DNA of 64,000 nucleotides from the NCBI GenBank assembly GCA_008921705.1, contig VFFE01006799.1:223651-287650 (forward strand), written 5' to 3'. This DNA is from Burhinus oedicnemus. Taxonomy: Eukaryota > Chordata > Aves > Charadriiformes > Burhinidae. Below, piece after piece: positions 26,701 to 39,432 of this stretch (position 1 is the stretch's first letter; each line of letters begins with the position of its first letter). Both the position numbers and the translations under genes were made by a program. Below the pieces are notes generated by a model. It did no database searches and had not been told where the DNA came from. It was given only the letters and a program-made list of their open reading frames with translations.

Positions 26701-27789
26701 TGTGAAGTGATAAAAAGTCATTCACCTTTATAAATTACATTGGACTTCTGGGGAAAAAGGTGGCTGAGTCCCAAGTAGTGCTGAAAGTCCAGTGTGAATC
26801 ACAAAATATTATTTTAAGTAGTCATATTTAGAGCTTCTGATGTGTAACTCAGCCTAACCTTAGCTATACACAAAAGATCCTGACTTTATATTTTTTCTGA
26901 GATTCTCCAGAAAAGGCCAAGATTTGCTTTATTGACAAATCAAACAAAAAAAAAAATTGGCTCCATGAAGCTTGCTGGAACATTAAGCACTAAGTACAGT
27001 CCACAAAACTCTTTTTCTTCCTGTGGAATTTGACTCTGAAGAAACAGAATCTTTGACTTTCCTTTTCTTCGAAGCTAATCTCCATGAAAAAGAAGAAAAC
27101 TCTTTGCAAAATACAAATAAAGTACCTGAAGGGACACTACCAGAGATCCTTTTCCCAAAACATACATAGTTATATATGACACAAGATGCCTTAGGGCACT
27201 TACAACTCTCAGCTCACAAGAAAAGAATGAAATAGTCTTACCAACCTTCACCTTTCCAGAAAATCTGGTCCTTGCTACTAACAAAAAAATAACTTGTTTT
27301 TAAAAGAGTAGTTTCTGTCTTGTGTTGTGCAATCTAATCTCACAGGTCTTTAGCACTGAATCTACTTGTGTAAATTAAACAATTTCCCAAATGACTTCCT
27401 TTGGTAAGATCGCAAAACTAAGAATTATTCTGCAACACCTTAAAAAAAATAAACAAAACACAACAGTATAAGAATTTGCTTATTATTCAAACAGCAATGA
27501 AAATAACCAGCTACGTTTGGTTTTAAGTGTTCTGCAGCTGTTTCAGATACCCAAATTAGGGTTAACATCTTTCCTCCTACACTAGTCCGACAAAGGCTAC
27601 TAGTCAATATGTTTAATATAACCCAGTCCAACAAGGATCCACCTCGCCTAGTGCCCTGTTTGCAAAGGTGGCCATAAGCTGATGCCCTTAGCAAAGTAAG
27701 AATTTAGAAGAAATCTTTATATTATATGCACATAAAAACATGTCGTATGTCAGCCTCCAACTAATACTCTCTCACTTTCCAGCTATTTA
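20768..27789. other. Non-coding stretch, no gene supported
   Basis: About 7 kb with no open frame over 160 codons and none that resembles a known protein. No transposon ends, tRNA-like folds or CpG island were noticed. Individual short frames overlap each other on both strands in the way random sequence does. Confidence 0.55.
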
Positions 27790-28085
27790 GGAAGGTTATT
27801 AAAGGCCAGGCTTGGCAGTGGTACCCAATGGGAGGACGAGAGACAACAGGCATAAGTTGAAACAAGCAAAGTTCAGACTGAATATAAGGAAATACTTTTT
27901 CACCATGAGGATGACCAAGCATTGGAGCAGGTTGCCCAGGGAGGTTCTGCAGGCTCTGTCCTTGGAGGCTTTCAAAACCAGACTGAGTAAACTGGTATGA
28001 GCTAGGTGACCCTGCTTAGAGAGCAGGACAGTGGACCAGAGACCTCCCGAGATCCCTTCCAAGCTGAATTATCCTATGATCCTAC
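27790..28085 (+). mobile_element. CR1 LINE 3' fragment, plus orientation
   Basis: This is the last ~300 bases of a CR1 element. The + strand open frame 27812-28000 encodes NIRKYFFTMRMTKHW followed by SRLPREVLQALSLEAF, the conserved CR1 ORF2 C-terminal tail. The usual untranslated 3' region follows, with GATCCCTTCCAAGCTGAATT and the terminal words ATCCTATGATCCTAC. It is 5'-truncated, as nearly all CR1 copies are. Confidence 0.93.
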
Positions 28086-29576
28086 TTTTTCCTCTGAGGA
28101 TCTCTTGGGCTGGAAGTGGCTTCCATGTACTTAGTTACTCTCAGTTTTACTTTTACAGTTTTTTAAATTATTTTAGTGTCGTTTATTCACAATATTCTTA
28201 GTACAGGAAAACCCTTTCAATAAAGACCCTGCACTAGATTTCCCAAATGGGAAGGTGAGGAGGGGAAGAGAGGCTACATATCACAACTTGCTTCAGTTAC
28301 TGTCACTTGCTGTCAAAAACTCTTAGCACTGTGCCTGTCTGCACAGCACACCTTTGGAATACTTGCACTAGATTGTTAAAATGCAAAATAAGTTTTCACC
28401 TCCAGCCACTGCACAGGTACAGAAGTGTAAGAAGGAAGAATTGCTTGTCTCATGGCTATGGAGTTGCAGGTGCCAGTTTCAGTCTCAATCAAGGCACCTG
28501 GACTAAATAGGTACAGAGAATGAGTGAAGTTGTCCCTCCACAGATATGGTATAAGACAATATCATCACCACCTATCCTGCTCCAGTGATTAGCCAACAGT
28601 TTCAGTCATTACCAGGTTTCTATCAGGTATCCTTCAAAACTTGAATTCATTTAAGGCAGAGTTCACTTTTATTCTCCTGACTACAGATGCCCTGTGGAAA
28701 CTTGCACCAATTTCCATCTGCTGCACATGAGTGAGCTGAACACAGTGTATGAACAGTTTGTAGAAATGTGCCTGATACGCTGTAAACTTCTGCATTTTAA
28801 TAGAGACCAAACATCTTCCACCACCCCACAAAGGAAAGTAGTGATCCATCTCCATAGTATTAAAGCCATATTTGCTTCTCCCTCAGAGTCCAGTATCAAT
28901 ATATAATCTGGACAACTGAGACTCAAGAGATGACAAGACTAAAAGGAACCACTGGATAATCATACCTACTTGGGTTTTTTTAATGCATTAGGTTTTTAAC
29001 TACCACTCAATTCCCACATAGTAAGTCCAGTGATTAGCACCTAAATCATTAATTTTTTTTTGCCATCAAGCCACAGTCTCTGGTTATGCGTCTGTCCATG
29101 CCATTAATGACTGCTTTAGGACCTAGCATTTTTTCTTCCCCTATGAAACTACAAACCATGTCACTCCTGTATCCTTCTTTTTGAACAAATAAACAGATTA
29201 GGCATCTGAAAGGATTTCTCCCTTCGTAGGGTGGGATTTTTTCCAGCAATAAACACTTACGTTTTATTTCTTTACCCTCTCTGACTTGGTTATATTCTGT
29301 AATGGATGTTAATATTTGGACTTAGGGCCACATTCTGGAATTTGGGGAAGGAAACAGTTGGAGAAAGACTTTTCCAGGAAGTAGCCTCCATTGCTTAAGT
29401 ATAGCTTTTAGTCCTTTATCCCATACATGTAACTTGCCTTGCTGGCTGGAGCCTATTCAAAAGGATGTAGCTAAATGCAATAAACATGTAACACACCTCT
29501 GTCCTCATCGTTATTTATTCTTCAGGAATCTCATCTCATTTGTTGATCCTTTCAGCAATGTTAACTGTATTTACTT
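28086..29576. other. Non-coding stretch between two CR1 copies
   Basis: About 1.5 kb with short, unrelated open frames on both strands. No recognisable repeat or gene was seen. Confidence 0.5.
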
Positions 29577-31020
29577 TCAGTAAACCAGGACAAACACTGA
29601 AGATCATCAAAGCCGACATCGCTCCAATCTTCAAGAAGGGCAAGAAGGAGGACCCAGGGAACTACAGGCCGGTCAGTCTCACCTCTGTCCCTGGGAAGGT
29701 TATGGAGTGACTTGTTCTGGATGTCATCTCCAAACACACTGAAGAACAGGAAGTTATTGGAAGTGGTCAACATGGATTTACCAAGGGTAAATCATGCTTG
29801 ACCAATCTGATAGCCTTCTATCATGTTATAACTGGTTGGCTGGATGAGGGGAGAGCAGTAGATGTCACCTACCTTGACGTCAGCAAGGCTTTTGACACTG
29901 TCTCCCATAACATCCTCATTAGGAAGCTGAGGAAGTGTGGGCTAGATGAAGAGACAGCAAGGTGGATTGAGAGCTGGCTCTGTGACAGAACTCAGAGGGT
30001 TGTGATTAATGGAGCAGTGTCAAGTTGGAGGCCTGTAACCAGTGGTGTCCCCCAAGGGTCAATACTCTCTAATCTTGTTCAATTATTCACCAACGACCTG
30101 GATGAGGGGACAGAGTGTATCCTCAGCAAGTTCGCTGATGATACCAAACTGAGAGGGGTGGCTGACACCCCAGAGGGCCGTGCTGCCATCCAGCGTGACC
30201 CTGGACAGGCTGGAGTGCTGGGCAGAGAAGAACCTAATGAGGTTCAATAATAGCAAGTGTAGGGTCCTGCATCTAGGGAGGAAGAATGCTAGGCACCAGT
30301 ATAGGCTAGGGGTGGATCTGCTGGAAAGCAGTTCTGAGGAGAAGGATCTGGGGGTCCTGGTAGACAGTAAATTATCCATGAGCCAGCAATGTGCCCTTGT
30401 CGCCAGGAAGGCCAATGGAATCCTGGGCTGCATAGGGAAGAGTGTGGCCAGTAGGTCGAGGGAGATCATTCTCCCCCTCTACTCGGCACTGGTGAGGCCA
30501 CAACTGGAATACTGTGTCCAGATCTGGGCTCCCCAGCTCAAGCGGCACAGGGAACTACTGGAGAGAGTCCAGCGTAGGGCAACAAAGATGACTGGGGGAT
30601 TGGAGCACCTCCCTCATGAGGAAAGGCTGAGAGAGCTGGGACTCTTTAGCCTGGAGAAGAGAAGGCTGAGGGGAGACCTAATTCTTGCTTATAAGTACCT
30701 AAAGGATGGGTTGAAGGAGGATGGAGGCAGACTCTTTTCAGTGGTTCCCAGCGACAGGATGAGGGGCATCGGGCACAAGTTGGAACATAGGAAGTTCCAT
30801 TCAAACACAAGAAAAAACTTCTTTACGGTGAGGGTGACAGAGCACTGGAACAGGCTGCCCAGGGAGGTTGTGGAGCCCCCTTCTTTGGAGATTTTCAAGA
30901 CCCGCCTGGATGCAGTCCTGAGTAATGTGCTCTAGGCATTCCTGCGTCAGCAGGGGAGTTGGACTAGATGATCTCTAGAGGTCCCTTCCAACTCTGAAAA
31001 TTCCCTGATTCCATGATTCC
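29577..31020 (+). mobile_element. CR1 LINE, ~1.45 kb, plus orientation
   Basis: The longest CR1 copy in the window. It begins inside the reverse-transcriptase domain with peptides such as IFKKGKKEDPGNYRPVSL, passes through the palm motif [11 protein letters not shown], and runs to the ORF2 C-terminus. The 3' end has GGTCCCTTCCAACTCTG and the tail words GATTCCATGATTCC. The 5' end is truncated near 29577. It lies about 2 kb upstream of the small secreted-protein gene, in the same orientation. Confidence 0.95.
29798..30935 (+). pseudogene. CR1 ORF2 remnant (reverse transcriptase C-terminus)
   Basis: Two overlapping + strand frames make up the surviving coding part of the CR1 copy. Frame one (29798-30250) holds the RT finger/palm region: [23 protein letters not shown] and the catalytic FADD motif of the YXDD class. 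Frame two (30180-30935, 251 codons open) holds the RT thumb and C-terminal tail: [17 protein letters not shown] and [15 protein letters not shown]. The frame change between 30170 and 30250 and an upstream stop near 29708 show the reading frame is broken. The long second frame suggests a fairly young insertion. The endonuclease domain is absent, so it cannot be autonomous. Confidence 0.9.
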
Positions 31021-32940
31021 GAGAGTGACAGGCTCTGTACTAATCCTAAAAAACAGAAAAAAACCAAAACCACCAAAAGCCCAAACAGTAAGAAGAACTC
31101 CTAGTCAAAAATTATCCCTCAATTACTACTTTTTGAGATTTCTCCTTAACAACTCAACAATATGACTTGCAGCAGTGAAAAATCAGTGAATCTAACTTTG
31201 TCTCCAAACAACTGACCTGCAACTCTGCCTTAAAATGCTTCCAGTTTGTTAGTGACTGTAACAATGAAACAAAGAGAAGATAACGGGAAGAGCAAGATGG
31301 GCAACTCTGCTCAGTGAGCCTTGTGAGAAAAAAGATAAATACTTTAGAAACAAATTTGAGATCCACTGAGGGAGTAACACAACAATTCCTTTCCTTGCAC
31401 AGTGATAATTCAGTAGGAGTAGCAGAATCTGCGGCATATTTGTTTGCTCTTCCTTCACAAATAGCAGGTCCACCACCTCACGAAAACAACTGTGTGTTAG
31501 AAAAACATTTTCAAGAATGCAAAACAAGAGTACTTAGTCTATACTGAGGAATCCTGCTCATTGCAGATAGTTATCTGAAGATTTCTGACCTGTGCATCAT
31601 GCTGTTACTTCTTACAGATGAGTCAGTGACAAATTCCTCCATTCACATTTGAAAAAAAGATGTTACAAGTCAACCTCCAATTGAAACTAGTAACGCAGGA
31701 GAAATCTACTGCAGCAGCCATGTATCTGTAGGTGTTCACGGGCATCAGCTTTTCTTTTTCACTTCAAGAAAAAAATAAAATCCTTCTGTTGCACCATAAA
31801 AAGCTTGATTAGAAGAATAATGCCTCAGGCAAACCCTAGAGGTAGAAGCAACTTGAAAGAAACACTGTGCTGAAAAACTAAGTTGATGCAATATTAAACA
31901 AGTGAAATCAGGGAAATGGGGGGGGGGGGGGGAAAATCTTAGAAAGCCAGATTCTGAATTTCTTTACATTGATTTGACATTAACCTAATTCTGCTAATTA
32001 TGGCAGAATTACTAGTTACAGCAATTACACCACTCACTCATACAAATGTAATATAGAGAACCAGGCCCAAAGTTCTCCATCTGCATCATAGAGAGTTGAA
32101 CACACAGTCCTGAGGTCCACTGATGCCCCGGCAGACCCCGAAACATAACTAACCTAGTTATATTTGCCACAACCTCTGAATGCCTTGCCACAACCCACTT
32201 CCCCTGTTAGTGGTAAGCGGTGATGTGGAAGGTCATGGCGAACTGCATCCATGCAAACAGAGCACCTTTTCTGCATCAGAAATGGCCCTTGGAACAATGA
32301 TTGTGCTTTGCTGATTAAATCTCATAGAAGAGCTGGCTCCTCTCTAGAGATTTGTCTGGTTCTGTTCAAACCTTTCAGATGCATCACTTTGAGGCTGAGA
32401 TACTGCCTGAGATATCACCGGCTAGATACACATATGCACAAACACACAAGTTTTCAACAATGAAAAAGGAGGGCTTCCCAATGAAATGCTCACCCAGCCT
32501 TGACTAAAACATCACAGCTCTTTCACACTGTTATTATTTCCTTACAATACAGAAGCCGGCCCGTTTTTTAGTCACACCTCACCTTTCACCTGTTACTGTG
32601 AGGCATGTTTAATTTGTCAAGTGTCATATCAAAGGATTTTTGAAGATCCTCATTCAAAACCAACCGGATCAATTGCCTTGAGAAACCAGCATTGCCAGAG
32701 GCACGCAGTGACACCACTATCAGTGCTACTGCAGTCTGGGGCCACCACTGCCCCACATCTCTGCCCCCAGTGTCCTTTACTGCTTGCAGTAAAGGTTATC
32801 TCACCCTGTAGCAAGGGGCAGGAACTGACTGATTACAGTCCCTGACAGGTCCTAAATTAATTTTGAGAATGTAATTTGGATGTTGTTTTTGCAACCTGTT
32901 ATTTTCAGGAAGATGCCAAAGTGCACAGAGGTATGAGCTT
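31021..32940. other. Non-coding stretch upstream of the small secreted gene
   Basis: No gene seen. It includes a run of exactly 15 G (31918-31932). The proximal part, after about 32500, is the upstream region of the gene starting at 33027, but I recognise no specific factor site there beyond the TATA-like box. Confidence 0.5.
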
Positions 32941-32943
32941 GCC

Positions 32944-32951
32944 TTTAAATA
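32944..32951 (+). promoter_or_regulatory. TATA-like box of the small secreted gene
   Basis: TTTAAATA lies 76 bases before the start codon at 33027. A start of transcription about 30 bases downstream, near 32975-32980, would give a short 5' leader of about 50 bases with no upstream ATG in the first-exon frame. TATA-type promoters are common for tissue-restricted secreted proteins. That reading is inference. Confidence 0.5.
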
Positions 32952-33026
32952 CCCAGGGCTTTCTGTCAGCTATGTACTTCAAGTTTCACTGCAAACACTA
33001 GTGCTTAACGTGGCTTTTCGGTAACC

Positions 33027-33578
33027 ATGCTGAAAAAGACGACAATCCTTTCAGCACTGCTGGCTCTGATTCTGGTTGATCTGCTAAAGGCACAAGGTGA
33101 GTCAAAAACATACTGGCAAATCAATCTTTGTCAATTCGAAATAAGATTTACATTCCAAAGTGAACTTATTCCTAGATTTATTTTTTTCTCCTCCTCAAAC
33201 TCTTCCTTGTGCTCTCTGATCCATAAAAGCAACTACATACATGCTTAGATACCTCTAGACATAACTTGGCTTTTCATACCATCCTCCTCATCCATGTAAA
33301 TTCCTTTTATTTTATTTGTAGGTACCCCGGTTACCCCTGTGCTTGAGGCAACAAGTGTGGAGCAAAGCAGAGATCCCAGCATGCAACCAAGCACAGAGCT
33401 CCCCTTGGACTACAGCAGAGACCCATACAAGGAGGAAGGCATGTCGCAAGTTGGGAACACCGGAGTGCAAGAAGGGGAACAGGCAACTTGGGAGCTGAGC
33501 GGAGAGCCAAGTACTGAATCTACTCCTAAGCCGAGTGTGGAGCCAAGCAAAGAACCAACCCAGGAGTCAACCACTTAA
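33027..33578 (+). CDS. Small secreted, Cys-free Ser/Thr/Pro/Glu-rich protein
   Basis: A two-coding-exon gene that I do not recognise. Exon 1 (33027-33096) starts at ACCATGC and encodes a classic signal peptide: basic MLKKTT, then a leucine-rich core ending LLKAQ. It is followed by the donor G|GTGAGT. Exon 2 (33322-33578) follows a TTTGTAG acceptor. Both junctions are phase 1 and the frame joins cleanly, giving 108 residues with TAA at 33576. The mature part (about 85 residues) has no cysteine and no N-glycosylation sequon. It is strongly acidic and ends in degenerate EPST/EPSK/ESTP repeats, so it is probably disordered and O-glycosylated. Seven bases after the stop is a good donor (CTG|GTAAGA), so a 3'UTR exon is expected. 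No homologue can be named. A mucin-like or lineage-specific secreted factor is possible, or an unusually gene-like chance arrangement. Confidence 0.68.
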
Positions 33579-34495
33579 ATATCTGGTAAGACCCACTTTG
33601 TCTTCGGTTGTCCACATCTTACTGTTACCTCACTTAATTTTGTTACTCCAGTGCTCCTACCTGCACTAATGGGGCAAAACATAAAAAATACAGATTTTCC
33701 TTCTAGACTATTTCTGGCAGGCTATCTGGCATGCCAGAGATCTAGCCACCTTATGCTCCTCTCCTCCTTCCAAAAACATAAATAAATTGCTAGTAACAGA
33801 GGGGAAGGTGAGACTCCTTAAGATAAATTTTGTTATTATGGATGAGTGCATTTTACAGCTGTATAGAAAGTTGCACCTCCCCTCTCTATGAAAAGGGCTT
33901 GTCTCGTGGGTTAAGTTAATACTTCCTTATAATGTGCATTTTTAATGTGGAGAAGAAAAAAACCCAGATTTATATGGTGGAGTTTCATTGTTATGAAGGC
34001 CTGTGGTACGCCTGAGTGACATCTCACTCTGGTGAACCTCAGCTATGTAAAGATGGGCCAAATTATCCCCTACAGAAGAAAATCCTGAAGAGGACTCAGA
34101 AATTCAGTGACTGCAAACCAGCAGAGGCTCTGTCATAGTGTCCATTCATATGGAGCTCTCACCTGCAAGGAGGCTGTGCAATACTTCACTCAAATATCGT
34201 CTTGAACAGTGTTACATTTGAAGGCTCTACCCTTTGTCCCTTAGAGCTATCAGCAGCTTCTCCACAGCTCACAGAGCACGGATGGGGATGCACCAAATAA
34301 TTCTTTTTTTTTCCCCACTCTCACTAATTTCTGCCATGTTTTCAGTCTGGATAACAAGACAATCTGACACTGATGTAACCTTCCATATTCCTTTACTCTC
34401 GTTCACACCAGCTGCCTTATATTTTGAGATCATTTTCCCTTGAAAACATTGTGTTTGAAATGTTTTTGCTTTGTTTCTCCCACTTACTTCAACAG

Positions 34496-34905
34496 CACTG
34501 AGGACTATGTCTGTGCTAGGAAAATCGGAAGTTACAGTACCATGTCCAGTGTTGTTTCAGAAAATGAAGCAATTCCCAGAATTACTCAGCACTACTACTG
34601 CTACCATAACAAGGAAACATTTGGGTAGAATTTCCTGAGCTTGCTCTAAACTACCACCTTCACTACCATTACCAGCAGTGCAGTGTTGAGACCTCCAGCT
34701 TTTCAGTAAATGGATGTGATGAACCTCAGGAAAAAAAAAAAAATACTGTCAAACATCCATGCAACTCGCTCCTCTAGTCCCTGGATTTTGGTACCTACAC
34801 TGCACTGTAAACTGCTGTGCCCTGTATCTCCATGTTTCTCATTACCACAGTGAGCTGCTTTATCATGCACTCAGCCTCATTAACGAATAAAGGGACACAG
34901 CTTCA
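34496..34905 (+). other. Probable 3'UTR exon of the small secreted gene
   Basis: A strong polypyrimidine tract and acceptor (CTTACTTCAACAG at 34483-34495) lies 910 bases after the exon 2 donor at 33585/33586. An AATAAA signal at 34886-34891 would end the transcript near 34905. An alternative acceptor, TTTGTCCCTTAG, ends at 34244. The exon would be entirely non-coding because the stop is in exon 2. This is a prediction from splice motifs alone. Confidence 0.4.
34886..34891 (+). terminator. Candidate poly(A) signal, small secreted gene
   Basis: Canonical AATAAA about 1.3 kb after the stop codon and 390 bases after the best downstream acceptor. A second AATAAA at 35482-35487 is an alternative end. 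Confidence 0.4.
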
Positions 34906-37900
34906 TTATCAGATGTTATTAATTCTTTCGGGTTTCTTTTGCTTATTTGGTGGTAGGGTTTTTTGTTTTTTTTTGTAAGAGAGGAATGTCTTATGTAAGA
35001 CATTATAAGTGAGGATCTTTTAAATGGACAAAAGGATCTTCTGAACAATGAAGGCTTGAGGAGGTGGGGTTTTTTTGTTTGTTTGTTCTTTACAATAGTC
35101 TATGTAGGAATAATCTTAAGTTCCACAGTGTTCATAGGAAACAATTTGCAAAGCCCCAAAGGTGCAATTCTAAGCAGTTCTGTCACTCAGTGTAGTAGTT
35201 TTACACTCACTCCCTTTGTTTTTCCTCCAGAATAAACTGCAACATTAAATGTCGATGGAAAAGCAACAGACACAGTTACCTGCAGAGTTGACTTCACCAC
35301 AAAAGAACACACAAACGGCGCCTGCAGCAAGCTGGACAGCAGAGCAGTTCCTAAAACTACAGCATGTAGGCAAACTGTAACCATAGCCTTCAGTCCAAGA
35401 ATCCCAACTAATTCGTGCTTACTTTACCAGGTTAATTAGATAACAGGTGACCTGTGCTGTTTTGCTTGCATAATAATCTGAAATAAAGAATGTCATTGCA
35501 GCTATATACTTTGTCATTGTTGTAAATCCTTTCCTTGCTCCACTTGAACAAAAAAAGACTTCAGGGTATTTTTTTTCTAGGTCTCCTCTCAAAGTTATTT
35601 CAAACAACCAATGCTTCTGTTCACTTGCTTTTTTTACTGTTGTGACCAAGCCTGCATTCAGTTTTCAGGAACTAGGAACAGGGTTGTGAAAATATTTTCA
35701 GACAGGCTCCAGAAGACTTCAGCAAACTGCTTTAAGTCTGCTGAAGGCATCATCAGAGGAGGGGGACAGTTTGAAACACAAACCAGTATTTAGCCCATTC
35801 ATCTACCAAAGAGTAACAATTTTACACAGCTGTGGCTGCAACACGCAAAACTACCTCTGAGTGTTTTCATGGTTTGCAGTTACAATAACAAAGAAGTCAT
35901 ATATCTCCAAATTTTGTCAGCCAGAACAACAGTAGGTAAAGCACATACACAGCTGTGTCCAAAGGTAAGTTTGCTTTTGACAAAATTGTAGAAGGCAAAT
36001 TAGAAACATGAATGTGTTAACAACTTAACTATTTATTTCTCATATAATATCCAAGTGCTTTCTACTGCCCAGTATTGATCGCAGCATTCCTTGTTTGGTA
36101 TTCTTACTGTTGGAGCAAAGTGAGCAGGCCGAGTGCTGCACAGAACAGAGATGCTGGCTCTCCTAGGAGACTGTGGTACCATACAGAGATAATGTAAAAT
36201 AAATTAAAAGTGCCAGAAGAGTAAGATTCTCCAAAACAGCTCAGGAATCCATCTTTTCCAAGGAACTTAATGCTGAAAAATTTCATGGAAAAACACCAAA
36301 CAAAATTCATTGCAGCAAGTGAGATGCCTCCATATCCTCGAGTGCATGGTGTAGTGTAGACAAAGCAGTTTTGTGATACTGGAAGAAAGGATAAGCAGTC
36401 TTGGATTTCCATTTTTTTTCAACTTAATTTCAAATACAATTTGGTTTCTTCTAATCACTCACTTGTAAAGTCATAAATAAGGGAAGTCCAATGTCTAATC
36501 CCCCATTTGTAAAACTAAGTAGAAGCTATCTAAATGCACCAAACTAGAACACTGGTTTATATATGTAGATCACCAATATCTTGGAAGGCAATACAAGCCA
36601 CCAAATATTACAATCAAAACACATTTTAGTTCCAAGCCAGCATTCAGCTTCAGGTTTCATCTTATAAAGCAATTCTTACAGTCTGTCAGCATTGCACTTG
36701 TTTGACCAGAAATAAGCCAGAGAACTACTGAAGGTAAAAATAGGTTTAAAAAAAAAAAAAAGTGTAGAACACCCACATTCTGAGCTTTTTATGGCAGCAT
36801 GCAACAGGGAGACACAAAATAACAATAAAAACCCCTCAAGCTGCACAGTGCCACACAGATAATTTTGAGAGTTCTGTATTCCTAAAATATTGCTTATATG
36901 ATTGGTAGAAATTGATAAGAGAAAGAAAATGGCTTCAGTAACAAACACTGTGTTGGGAAAAAATGACTGGTAATGAAGAAAATCACCACACGATGGCTCC
37001 AGATAGAGGCTTTTTACAGAGTTACATTTAATTTTCATACAAAACTATCACTACAAAACAAGTCAGCTAGCTCTGCAGCAGCACGCGTGAAGAAATACAG
37101 CAAACAGAGCTCAGCCACCTCTACACTTCTAATCTAGGCAATATGTTACTTGCTTTTCACTGCTTTCTCTGGGTCACTTACCATGTAAAAATGCGGGGCA
37201 CTGCCCTCTCATCTGTAGTTTGGAGAAACCTCTTTAGGGGCTGCCCAAGAGGACTGAATGGGATATAGCAAGGAAAACTATGGAAACCTACTTCTTAGTC
37301 ACAGCAAGGAGTGAACGTCTCTCCCATTTACTCATTCAAACCCCTCATCAGGGTAGAAAAGCTGCAAGCAAATTAAATGTAACTTAATACAAGAGATTAG
37401 TTCTTAAAATGCCATAATGAATTATCATGCATAAGTGCACTGTTACCACGCACTTAGCTTTAAGCATATGCTGTAAGACTGTAAAACAGATTAATCAGTG
37501 ATATTAAGCTGTCTGTTGGGACCTCAGCTTTTAAAACTCTCAGTTGCAAAGAAAAAGAACCCCTCTCTCTCAGGTTGTTTGCTCATAAATTATTCACTAG
37601 GAGGTTTCTTGTACCTTCTTTCAGGTTTTCTGATACCAAATAGAAACATAGTTTTGAGACATGCGGTTCTTATTCTCCACAGACAGCCTCTCCCACCTCT
37701 ATTCCCACATCTGCAGAGGAAAGACATCACACAGGTGTCCAGAGTAAGAGCTCTCATTGAAGAAATGAAAGGCATCTTTCCTTCCAGTTGTTTATAGCAC
37801 TGTAACATTTCATGAACATCTGTGCTTGTGCTCTGGTAAATCCATCACACCATGATAAAGCACTGTCTCCCTAAGGTCGTGCATGATGAAGCTTGCACTG

Positions 37901-39410
37901 TTAACTACAGAAGTAGACTTGGATTTCTGCAGCATAGCCAACATATTATTTATATCATTTAATCGTGTTGGTCCTCCTTTCCCTTCAGAAGAACTTTCAG
38001 GAAAACTAATGGATACAGCGGGGCGGACGTATCCTGCCATGAGGTTTCGTTACACAGCGTTAGACTGTAGGAACAAGGTAGATGTTTTGTTAGAACAACT
38101 CACCAAGGGAGCCCTGAGAAACTGGCAGGTAGAAGACTGGATGCTGAAGCAGCAAAAACCCAAAATCCAGTTCCACTCACCTTAACTAAACCCCATGAAC
38201 TACCAGCAGTGACCAGCAGAAACAAGGGGCAGATGAAGAACAGACCACCCTCTGCATTGTTAAAAGTTACAGGTAAAGATAGGCAGCACGGGGATACCAG
38301 TATCTTTATGTCAGTGCTGGTGTATAGGAGTACTGGAGACAGTAGCACAACTGAAGAAATAGGTAGAGACTATGGCTAAGGGCAGCTACTTTGTACTGTA
38401 AGAAATTTATAGTGGAGCAGCAAGAGGCAAGGAAATGTTCTTCGCCTGAACTATAAGCTGCATAATAATGCTATCTTGTTGAACAACAGCCTATAAAATA
38501 TTCAGTGGTATCTCTTTCACTGACCTGATAAAATGTATTGCTCAGGGCTAAGAGGTTCACTCTGACATCTCAAAATTTTCCACTAGGAACCTGATGCAAA
38601 TTAATACCAAACAGCAAGTGCTGTCATTACAGCATACAGAAAAACATTAGAAAAACTTCTAAAACAGCAACTCTTTCCTGGAAGAAAAAAAAAAAAAAAG
38701 AAATTGTTTATTCTAGACTTTGAACAAAACCAGCAATTAAAACACCAGTGAAAAAGCTTCTCTACTATAGGGCAAACTAGCAATTAACAATATACCCCAC
38801 AAACCTCCTCCTCCACGCCAACACTAAAGGACCTTAGTGAGGCTTTGTTTCACATAATCCACAAGCAACAAAGCCAAATTCAAGTTCACCATGAGGCCTC
38901 AGCAGAGAGCTCACCAGTATCAAAAACTACCTGGGTGCTGGCTCAGTTTAGAAGGATTCCATTATCTGAAGCCTCAAGCTGGGTTTTGCACCCAGCAAGA
39001 CTTTGCACTTGGGCAAAGGCTAAAGAGAAAATGGAATTGGATTTGCCTCCTTGGTCTGCTACCACTGGCTCTCCAGTTTGGACCAAGAGTCACAACATAT
39101 TAGTGCCAATAAAATCCAATATAAACTAATTTTTCTGGGAATTGTAAAGCTGTCTAACACAGTATACATACAGAGGTTCCTCTCTGTAGAAGAAGGAAGG
39201 CTTAAGTTGGTTTCTATCTGTGGCTGCTAGTCACGCCTTCAGGAAACAGCATACGCACAAAAAGGCATAGGTCTCCTCTGAATCAACAAAGAATTCAGTT
39301 GAATAGGATAGGTGAAAGAAGGATCTAAGTTCCAAAAAATTCTGAAGTCTAAGGTACTGACTTCAATGTCTCTGAAGAGGACAAAAATGACAAGAGCACA
39401 AAGGCAACTG
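34906..39410. other. Non-coding stretch before the C7orf25 homologue
   Basis: About 4.5 kb. Open frames are short and unrecognised, and contents include T-rich and TTTG-repeat tracts near 34960-35090 and A-runs near 36750 and 38680. Part of the right end may belong to the C7orf25 3'UTR if a more distal poly(A) site is used. Confidence 0.5.
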
Positions 39411-39426
39411 TGCTTTTACTAAACTT

Positions 39427-39432
39427 TTTAAT
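39427..39432 (-). terminator. Candidate poly(A) signal of the C7orf25 homologue
   Basis: On the minus strand ATTAAA, the commonest variant of the poly(A) hexamer, lies about 265 bases after the stop codon at 39697. A nearer ATTAAA at about 39690 is too close to the stop to be likely. No AATAAA was found on this strand between 39427 and the stop. Confidence 0.4.
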
